From: Clostridiales bacterium
GTDB taxonomy: Bacteria > Bacillota > Clostridia > Oscillospirales > Acutalibacteraceae
Assembly: GCA_019421725.1 (NCBI GenBank)
Contig: JAHZES010000033.1
Span: 9,599 to 14,764 of the forward strand
Direction of reading: 5' to 3'
DNA length: 5,166 nt
A program made the position numbers and the translations under genes. Of this stretch, positions 1 through 4,517 are shown one piece after another; position 1 is the first letter of the stretch; every line of letters begins with the position of its first letter. The notes beneath the pieces are model-generated. The model had not been told where the DNA came from. It searched no databases and was given only the letters and a program-made list of their open reading frames with translations.

Positions 1-1075
1 AAGGACTGTAACGCCAAACAACGTCTCCCCGGCGCAGGCCGCTCAGCACACACTGGCTAAGACATTCCATCGTCGGCTGCAAAACGTCTTTTTCCGGTAC
101 ATTCCCGTCGTGATCTACCAGCGTGATCAGCCCCAAATGAATGGAAAGCCCCGTTCGGGTAATCATTCGGGCCTGTACGCGGTAAATATTTTTAAACACC
201 TCGTAATCGTCGCAAAAATACGCTCCCTTATTGCGGATGTAGGTTTCTTTCAGCTCATCCCGAATAATAGAAAGATCCATTTCGAGGTTATGAAACTCCT
301 CCACCAGCATTTTGTGCTGGCGCTTGGTTTCTTCGCTGAGACTGACACCGAATTCCTTGTAAAAAAGATTGGTAATATAATTGTAATGGGCAAGCGCACG
401 ACTGTTCTGGCCGGTACCTGCATAGCCCTCCATCAAATACCGATGGATACGTTCGTCAAATTGATCGTACTCCACCGCCTGCCCGCACAGCGCGACCATT
501 TCTTCATAACGGCACTGCTGGTGCAGGATCTCCGCCGCACGCAGCACATAATCGTTGTAAAGCGTTGCATAATGCGTGCTCTTGAACATCACCCATTCGG
601 CATAAGACGATTTTGGAAGAAAAGCGCCGCGATACAGGTCGATCGCCTGACGGTATTTCTCCACTTTTTTATTTTCGTCGGCTTCTTCTGCCGCCTGACG
701 CCCAAGCTCTTCGAATTGCTCCGCGTCAATTTCAACCGGAAGCACATCGTTCCACGCATAAGCGCTGGTAACATATTGGATCAGCTCCGGCCCGATAGAC
801 TCGTCCAGCGTTTTCAGCACCGAACGCGCACGGTAAACAAGGTTTTTCAGCGCACCGACGGGGTTATCGCTGTCTTCCTCGTTCCACAGCGTTTCAATCA
901 GCTTATCTTGCGGAACGGCGCTCTTTCTGTTAACCAATAAATATTCAATCAATATCCAGACCTTTTTAATACGGCTGACATCGTCGGTCAGAACCCGGTC
1001 TCCCAGACGGATCGAAAATTCGCCAAACATTTTTACCTGCAGGCCCTTTCTCACCGTTTTGTTTTCCTGTTCCAT
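1..1075 (-). CDS. BTAD-domain transcriptional regulator (SARP-like), partial, 3' end missing
   Basis: The frame is open for 358 codons from an ATG at 1075 to the left edge, where the gene is cut. The start is supported by a GGAGGG ribosome binding site at 1084-1089, 8 nt upstream. Residues ~12-90 resemble an OmpR/PhoB-type winged-helix DNA-binding domain (starts LQVKMFGEFSIRLGD; LIETLWNEEDSDNPVGALKN marks the recognition region). Residues ~115-260 match a bacterial transcriptional activator domain of TPR-like helices (IDAEQFEEL, AIDLYRGAFLP, EEMVALCGQAVEYDQFDERI, ALAHYNYITNLFYKEFGVSL). Residues ~300-358 (SIHLGLITLV, LSGLRRGDVVWRYSP) look like the first half of a GGDEF/nucleotidyl-cyclase-like fold. 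That fold is common at the C-terminus of clostridial members and is usually degenerate; the active-site segment is outside the window. It is a cytoplasmic DNA-binding protein of unknown target. It diverges from the glycerate kinase gene, so regulation of that gene is possible but unproven. Confidence 0.88.
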   Translation of the reverse strand, partial: MEQENKTVRKGLQVKMFGEFSIRLGDRVLTDDVSRIKKVWILIEYLLVNRKSAVPQDKLIETLWNEEDSDNPVGALKNLVYRARSVLKTLDESIGPELIQYVTSAYAWNDVLPVEIDAEQFEELGRQAAEEADENKKVEKYRQAIDLYRGAFLPKSSYAEWVMFKSTHYATLYNDYVLRAAEILHQQCRYEEMVALCGQAVEYDQFDERIHRYLMEGYAGTGQNSRALAHYNYITNLFYKEFGVSLSEETKRQHKMLVEEFHNLEMDLSIIRDELKETYIRNKGAYFCDDYEVFKNIYRVQARMITRTGLSIHLGLITLVDHDGNVPEKDVLQPTMECLSQCVLSGLRRGDVVWRYSP

Positions 1076-1163
1076 CCGTCAATCCCTCCGTTGGCTGCGG
1101 GCATCCGACCGCGCCTGCTTTTCTGAATACAGATCAACATCATCATACACGATCTTATGTTAT

Positions 1164-1192
1164 ATCATACCATTTCGCACTCCGACTGTCAA
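1164..1192 (-). promoter_or_regulatory. Sigma-A-type promoter of the BTAD regulator gene
   Basis: Read on the minus strand, a perfect TTGACA -35 box (1187-1192) is followed by a 17-nt spacer and a TATGAT -10 box (1164-1169). Transcription should start near 1157, giving a leader of about 80 nt before the ATG at 1075. This is the best promoter match in the window, which suggests substantial basal expression of the regulator. Confidence 0.8.
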
Positions 1193-1279
1193 TTGCGTCA
1201 GAACATAAAAAACAAATTTCTGCGCCAATAAAAGCCGCCTTTTCGCTTTCGGTTCTTTGTCCGTACAAAATTTTCGCAA

Positions 1280-1308
1280 TTGCATTCCGGAGACCGCAGC
1301 GGTAAAAT
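1280..1308 (+). promoter_or_regulatory. Candidate promoter of the glycerate kinase gene
   Basis: A TTGCAT -35-like box (1280-1285), a 17-nt spacer and a TAAAAT -10 box (1303-1308) lie upstream of the glycerate kinase ATG at 1343. The -10 box matches consensus at five of six positions, but the -35 box is weak, which would fit a promoter helped by an activator. The leader would be about 28 nt. No other convincing plus-strand promoter was seen in the 1076-1342 spacer. Confidence 0.5.
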
Positions 1309-1342
1309 AAGCTTATGAAACCAACGGAAAGGTCTGATCTGA

Positions 1343-2500
1343 ATGAAACACGCTATCCTGATTCCGGACTCCTTCAAGGGTACCCTCTCCTCGACAGAGA
1401 TCTGCTCGGTGCTCAGGAGTGAGATACTGCGCCGTTTCCCCGACTGCGTCATCTCCTGTGTTCCGGTTGCCGACGGAGGCGAGGGCAGCGTCGACTGCTT
1501 TTTGACCGCGCTGGGCGGCAAGCGGATACCGGCGACGGTCCGCGGGCCGTTTGGCGAACCCGTGGACGCATTCTTCGGTTTACTTCCGGACGGAAAAACA
1601 GCGATCGTCGAAATGGCCGCCTGCGCGGGGCTTCCGCTTGCCGAAGGCCGCCTTGACCCCTTGCGCGCAACAACCTTTGGGGTCGGCGAGCTGTTTCTTG
1701 CCGCTGCAAGGCTTGGCGCTTCCAGAATCATTGTAGGTCTGGGCGGCAGCGCGACCAACGACGGCGGCTGCGGCGCTGCGGCAGCCTGCGGAGTGCGCTT
1801 TCTGAACCGGTCCGGGGAACTGTTCGTCCCAACAGGCGGAACTCTGGCGCAAATTGCCCATATTGATATCTCCGGGCTTTCTCCGTCTTTGCGGGATGTG
1901 CAGTTTACCGCCATGTGCGATATCGACAATCCACTCTATGGACCAAACGGCGCCGCAGCTGTGTTTTCCCCGCAAAAGGGTGCTTCCGTCAGTCAGGTCA
2001 CACTGCTGGATGACGGTCTGCGTTCGCTTTCGGCGGTTATTTCCCGCGACCTTTCCTGCGAGGTCGCCCTCTTGCCCGGCGGCGGCGCCGCCGGCGGAAT
2101 GGGGGCCGGAATGTCCGCATTCTTCGGCGCTTCGCTGCGATCCGGCATCGATATCGTCCTGGATACCGTTCGGTTTGACCGGATGCTGCAAACGGCCGAC
2201 TGGGTCTTCACAGGCGAAGGCAGGCTTGACAGCCAAAGCCTTCGCGGCAAGGTGGTAATTGGAGTAGCACAGCGCGCCAAAGCAGCCGGAATCCCCGTCA
2301 TTGCGGTAGTTGGCGACGCCGAGGACAATCTTGACGGCGCTTATGAAGCCGGCGTCACCGCTGTGTTTCCCATCAACCGCCGTGCGCGGAGCTTTCAGGA
2401 GATCCGCCACCTGAGCCGCTCCTTTCTGGCGCAGACGGCCGGAGATATTCTTCGGCTGATCGCCCGGGCGGAACAGCTGCGGTCGGAGCCATCAAAGTAA
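1343..2500 (+). CDS. glxK: Glycerate kinase (GarK/GlxK type), complete
   Basis: This 385-residue protein has the usual length of the type-1 glycerate kinase family, which phosphorylates D-glycerate with ATP in the cytoplasm and feeds glycerate from glyoxylate, sugar-acid or serine degradation into lower glycolysis. The family signatures appear in order: PDSFKGTLSS (residues 8-17), VADGGEGS (42-49), GLGGSATNDGG (132-142), DIDNPLYGPNGAAAVFSPQKGA (start at 193), GGGAAGGMGAG (246-256) and FTGEGRLDSQSLRGK (289-303). The ATG at 1343 is supported by a GGAAAGG motif at 1326-1332, 10 nt upstream. An ATG at 1315 is out of frame. From residue 136 to the stop, this gene is repeated downstream at 3469-4222 with no visible difference. 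If the insertion model is right, the intact gene may be a hybrid of resident 5' and incoming 3' parts. Whether the product is the 2- or 3-phosphoglycerate-forming enzyme cannot be read from the sequence. Confidence 0.95.
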   Translation: MKHAILIPDSFKGTLSSTEICSVLRSEILRRFPDCVISCVPVADGGEGSVDCFLTALGGKRIPATVRGPFGEPVDAFFGLLPDGKTAIVEMAACAGLPLAEGRLDPLRATTFGVGELFLAAARLGASRIIVGLGGSATNDGGCGAAAACGVRFLNRSGELFVPTGGTLAQIAHIDISGLSPSLRDVQFTAMCDIDNPLYGPNGAAAVFSPQKGASVSQVTLLDDGLRSLSAVISRDLSCEVALLPGGGAAGGMGAGMSAFFGASLRSGIDIVLDTVRFDRMLQTADWVFTGEGRLDSQSLRGKVVIGVAQRAKAAGIPVIAVVGDAEDNLDGAYEAGVTAVFPINRRARSFQEIRHLSRSFLAQTAGDILRLIARAEQLRSEPSK

Positions 2501-2571
2501 CCGGCGCAGAGAAAGAAGCCGCACCGCAATAAAGAAGCCGCACCGCAATAAGAAATTTTGCAAAAAATTAA
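1747..2571 (+). repeat. Long direct repeat, copy 1 (glycerate kinase 3' part plus flank)
   Basis: This 825-bp segment recurs at 3469-4274. The offset is a constant 1722 bp through the stop codon, so there are no indels in the coding part, and I saw no substitutions by eye. After the 19-bp tandem duplication that only this copy has, the offset becomes 1703. The left boundary falls inside the GLGGSATND motif (codon 135/136). The right boundary is in an AT-rich stretch, after CAAAAAATTAA. Beyond 2571 the two copies diverge completely. Confidence 0.95.
2512..2549 (+). repeat. Two tandem 19-bp units after the glycerate kinase stop
   Basis: The unit AAAGAAGCCGCACCGCAAT occurs back to back at 2512-2530 and 2531-2549, just downstream of the intact glycerate kinase gene. 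The second long repeat carries only one unit (4234-4252). It is the only difference found between the two copies and probably arose by replication slippage, or was lost by it, after or during the larger duplication. Confidence 0.93.
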
Positions 2572-2587
2572 AGGATGATGTACAAAA

Positions 2588-3121
2588 ATGAGAAAGAAAT
2601 TTACAAGCAAAACATATTTGCGTGGCGTTTCTGATTGGGATTTTGTTATGCAAAAGCAAAAATCAGAAAATTACTATCTAAGCATTAAAAAAATAAATGA
2701 AATTGATCAACCTTTTATTGTTGATATTTCAGGACAAAGTGTCGTATATATTGACAATGGGTACTATATAATAGAGTTTACCCCATTAGAACAGTTTTAC
2801 AATGCAAGAGTATTTCTTGATAGAAACGCAGAGGTGTTAGGATATTATTTTGATATAAGTCGTGGAAATGGTGTTGAGGAAAATATACCATATTATGATG
2901 ACTTGTATTTAGATATTATTCACTGTCCAGCAGATAATGGTTTTACAGTAATTGATGATGAAGACGAATTGTTGGAAGCATTAAATACTGGAAAAATAAC
3001 AAGGGAAGAATTCGATTTGGCAAACGAGGTTTGTTCTAGACTGTTTGAAGAAATTCTGGCAAATAAAAACATATTTGTTAATATAGATAAGAAAGAATTG
3101 ATTCAAAGATGGTTTAAATAA
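2588..3121 (+). CDS. DUF402-family protein (possible nucleoside phosphatase-like hydrolase)
   Basis: This 177-residue protein has the DUF402 pattern: an N-terminal beta-rich part with WDFV, YYLSIKK and YIDNGYYIIEFTP, then FYNARVFLDRNAEVLGYYFDI (start at residue 70) and the acidic core YYDDLYLDI (102-110). A DDEDELLEAL segment (123-132) and a helical tail with GKITREEFDLA follow. Characterised relatives include staphylococcal nucleoside tri-/diphosphatase Ntdp and Streptomyces FomD, which use such acidic residues to bind metal and hydrolyse phosphate bonds. The substrate here is unknown. No signal peptide or membrane segment is seen. The ATG at 2588 has an AAGGA motif at 2571-2575, 12 nt upstream and right at the island's left junction; the ATGs at 2575 and 2578 are out of frame. 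No own promoter is visible. It follows the glycerate kinase stop by 87 nt without a terminator, so read-through is likely. Its codon use is far more AT-rich than that of its neighbours, a sign of transfer. Confidence 0.85.
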   Translation: MRKKFTSKTYLRGVSDWDFVMQKQKSENYYLSIKKINEIDQPFIVDISGQSVVYIDNGYYIIEFTPLEQFYNARVFLDRNAEVLGYYFDISRGNGVEENIPYYDDLYLDIIHCPADNGFTVIDDEDELLEALNTGKITREEFDLANEVCSRLFEEILANKNIFVNIDKKELIQRWFK

Positions 3122-3177
3122 AAATCCCGTTGCTCCTTACAAACATGCTTTAAAAATCAAGGTAAATACCAAGATGA

Positions 3178-3210
3178 GACTATTTGGCAATATTTGTCAG
3201 TAGTCTTTTA
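3178..3210 (+). terminator. Weak possible terminator after the DUF402 gene
   Basis: GACTATT (3178-3184) can pair with AGTAGTC (3199-3205), giving a 7-bp stem that includes one G-T pair and a 14-nt loop, followed by TTTTA. It sits about 57 nt past the DUF402 stop. The stem is GC-poor and the T tract short, so this is only a candidate. Confidence 0.3.
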
Positions 3211-3242
3211 TATTGAGCAAATTAAGTATAAATGTTAAATTC

Positions 3243-3276
3243 ATGTCATTGACATTTTTCTTTTTTTGTATATTAT
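3243..3276 (+). promoter_or_regulatory. Promoter with overlapping palindromic operator-like site
   Basis: A perfect TTGACA -35 box (3249-3254), a 16-nt T-rich spacer and TATTAT (3271-3276) form a credible sigma-A promoter in the AT-rich island. A 13-bp palindrome, ATGTCA-T-TGACAT (3243-3255), fully covers the -35 box, as expected for a repressor or activator operator. Transcription would start near 3284 and run through the small ORF at 3311 and the hairpins beyond it. In DNA this AT-rich, promoter-like boxes also arise by chance; the exact -35 box and the palindrome argue for a real one. Confidence 0.5.
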
Positions 3277-3310
3277 TTTAGAAAGTATAAAAGAAAAAGA
3301 GGGAAATTTA

Positions 3311-3412
3311 ATGATTGATTTACATACCGAATTTTATAGAATTTTTCTGAACTCAAAAAAATTATGCTATTCTTCATTTTTATTGAAAAATAGCATAATT
3401 TATAACTTTTGA
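3311..3412 (+). CDS. Possible 33-residue small protein, unknown function
   Basis: The ATG at 3311 has a GAGGG ribosome binding site at 3299-3303, 7 nt upstream, and a promoter about 35 nt further upstream. The product starts MIDLHTEFYRIFL and ends NSIIYNF. It is rich in aromatic and aliphatic residues, with several basic residues but no clear membrane segment. I do not recognise it. A 43-nt imperfect hairpin covers its second half, so the transcript may act as a structured RNA or a leader instead. It could also be the stub of a longer gene lost when the island's right end was joined to the glycerate kinase fragment at 3469. Confidence 0.35.
   Translation: MIDLHTEFYRIFLNSKKLCYSSFLLKNSIIYNF
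3359..3401. repeat. Large AT-rich hairpin
   Basis: AAATTATGCTATT (3359-3371) is the exact reverse complement of AATAGCATAATTT (3389-3401). After one C/A mismatch, four more pairs (TTCA/TGAA) close a 7-nt loop at 3377-3383. An exact 13-bp outer stem is unlikely by chance even in AT-rich DNA. It may be a structured RNA element, a weak terminator, or an end structure of a mobile element. It overlaps the last half of the small ORF at 3311-3412. Confidence 0.7.
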
Positions 3413-3435
3413 ACTTTTATAAATTCTCTTAAATT

Positions 3436-3449
3436 CCCTTGAAAAAGGG
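3436..3449 (+). repeat. Small hairpin with GAAA tetraloop near the island's right end
   Basis: CCCTT-GAAA-AAGGG forms a 5-bp stem closed by a GNRA-type tetraloop on the plus strand, 20 bp before the junction at 3469. GNRA loops stabilise RNA, so this may be the end of a short structured transcript started at about 3284. No T tract follows, so it is a poor intrinsic terminator. A hairpin just inside an element boundary also recalls IS200/IS605-type ends, but no matching element or transposase is seen. Confidence 0.45.
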
Positions 3450-3468
3450 TAAAATATGGTCGAGGCGA

Positions 3469-4222
3469 CAGCGCGACCAACGACGGCGGCTGCGGCGCTG
3501 CGGCAGCCTGCGGAGTGCGCTTTCTGAACCGGTCCGGGGAACTGTTCGTCCCAACAGGCGGAACTCTGGCGCAAATTGCCCATATTGATATCTCCGGGCT
3601 TTCTCCGTCTTTGCGGGATGTGCAGTTTACCGCCATGTGCGATATCGACAATCCACTCTATGGACCAAACGGCGCCGCAGCTGTGTTTTCCCCGCAAAAG
3701 GGTGCTTCCGTCAGTCAGGTCACACTGCTGGATGACGGTCTGCGTTCGCTTTCGGCGGTTATTTCCCGCGACCTTTCCTGCGAGGTCGCCCTCTTGCCCG
3801 GCGGCGGCGCCGCCGGCGGAATGGGGGCCGGAATGTCCGCATTCTTCGGCGCTTCGCTGCGATCCGGCATCGATATCGTCCTGGATACCGTTCGGTTTGA
3901 CCGGATGCTGCAAACGGCCGACTGGGTCTTCACAGGCGAAGGCAGGCTTGACAGCCAAAGCCTTCGCGGCAAGGTGGTAATTGGAGTAGCACAGCGCGCC
4001 AAAGCAGCCGGAATCCCCGTCATTGCGGTAGTTGGCGACGCCGAGGACAATCTTGACGGCGCTTATGAAGCCGGCGTCACCGCTGTGTTTCCCATCAACC
4101 GCCGTGCGCGGAGCTTTCAGGAGATCCGCCACCTGAGCCGCTCCTTTCTGGCGCAGACGGCCGGAGATATTCTTCGGCTGATCGCCCGGGCGGAACAGCT
4201 GCGGTCGGAGCCATCAAAGTAA
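3469..4222 (+). pseudogene. 5'-truncated glycerate kinase copy
   Basis: This is a second copy of codons 136-385 of the glycerate kinase gene at 1343-2500, identical in translation through the final residues EPSK. It lacks the first 135 residues, including the PDSFKG and VADGGEG motifs, so it cannot be a working kinase alone. The frame stays open leftwards only to a TGA at 3440-3442. The upstream ATG at 3456 is out of frame and hits a stop after 23 codons. The first usable in-frame start is GTG at 3515 (250-kinase-residue fragment reduced to 235), with no good ribosome binding site. No frameshift or stop has accumulated, which points to a recent origin or continuing gene conversion with the intact copy. 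Confidence 0.9.
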
Positions 4223-4274
4223 CCGGCGCAGAGAAAGAAGCCGCACCGCAATAAGAAATTTTGCAAAAAATTAA
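3469..4274 (+). repeat. Long direct repeat, copy 2
   Basis: These 806 bp match 1747-2571 but contain one 19-bp unit instead of two after the stop codon. Just left of it, 3458-3468 still resembles the copy 1 sequence at 1736-1746 at 8 of 11 positions. Recombination between the copies would delete the island with one copy and restore a single intact glycerate kinase gene next to the gene at 4518. Confidence 0.95.
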
Positions 4275-4517
4275 TAAAATGGAATGTGCAATGTATTGAA
4301 ATGCAGACAATTTTATGATAAAGTATATTGACACAGTTATGCAAAGGCGCGGCCGCAGAACAGCGCCATTTTAGGCAGAACAGCGGAAAGCCCGGAGCTG
4401 CCGAACGCGAAGCAGCAGGCCCATAGCAGAGCTTTGTATCTTCTGTCCTGGGAGTTATTTGTTCGGTGTGGGGTAACAATTTTTTTGCGGAAATATAATG
4501 TACGGAGGCCAAATCCG
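4275..4517 (+). other. Spacer with possible structured leader, no gene seen
   Basis: The 243 bp before the membrane-protein gene change from AT-rich (4275-4340) to GC-rich (4341-4460). The GC-rich part has several pairings: GGCGC/GCGCC (4346-4350 with 4363-4367), GGCAG/CTGCC (4374-4378 with 4398-4402), and CCCA plus CAGA (4420-4430) with TCTG plus TGGG (4442-4452). The 11-mer GCAGAACAGCG occurs twice at a 20-bp period (4355-4365 and 4375-4385). I do not recognise a known riboswitch. Only very short reading frames exist here. A TATAAT at 4494-4499 lacks a matching -35 box. Confidence 0.4.

Larger units (their letters stand above)
2572..3468. other. AT-rich inserted island between the two glycerate kinase 3' copies
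   Basis: These 897 bp are strongly AT-rich by eye, against GC-rich DNA on both sides, and both edges coincide exactly with the ends of the long direct repeat. The island holds one complete DUF402-family gene, then about 350 bp without a large gene that contains a promoter, a 33-codon ORF and hairpins. No integrase, transposase or relaxase is present, and there are no obvious terminal inverted repeats. The arrangement suggests horizontally acquired cargo integrated by homologous recombination through a glycerate kinase 3' fragment, or a duplication involving a prior insertion. Entry mechanism and source are inference. Confidence 0.75.

Noticed and set aside
110..940. Plus-strand reading frame of 276 codons opposite the regulator
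   Set aside because: It is antisense to the minus-strand gene, whose translation shows clear winged-helix and BTAD features and has a promoter and ribosome binding site. The plus-strand product has no recognisable family.
1198..2410. Long minus-strand reading frames across the glycerate kinase gene (243 and 276 codons), and their counterparts over the second copy
   Set aside because: They are low-complexity shadows of a GC-rich coding region; the plus strand carries the complete set of glycerate kinase motifs.
3284..3468. 3' end of a group II or group I intron, suggested by the GAAA-tetraloop hairpin near the junction
   Set aside because: No domain V-like 34-nt hairpin with its conserved bases, no recognisable intron core, and the downstream kinase fragment lacks its 5' exon.
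2572..3468. Classical insertion sequence or transposon
   Set aside because: There is no transposase, no matching terminal inverted repeats at the edges, and the flanking duplication of about 0.8 kb is far beyond any target-site duplication.
3456..3527. ATG at 3456 as a new start for the truncated kinase copy
   Set aside because: It is in a different frame from the kinase remnant and reaches a TGA after 23 codons.
4328..4333. TTGACA as a -35 box for the membrane protein gene
   Set aside because: At 16-18 nt spacing the sequence is GC-rich (around GGCCGC) and offers no -10 box.
4349..4356. NotI site GCGGCCGC near the second repeat as a sign of cloning-vector DNA
   Set aside because: A single 8-bp site is plausible in GC-rich DNA; no vector backbone, marker gene or polylinker accompanies it.
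4494..4499. Perfect TATAAT just before the membrane protein gene as its promoter
   Set aside because: No -35 box at suitable spacing and no extended -10 TG; the transcript would start inside or just past the GGAGG ribosome binding site at 4504-4508.
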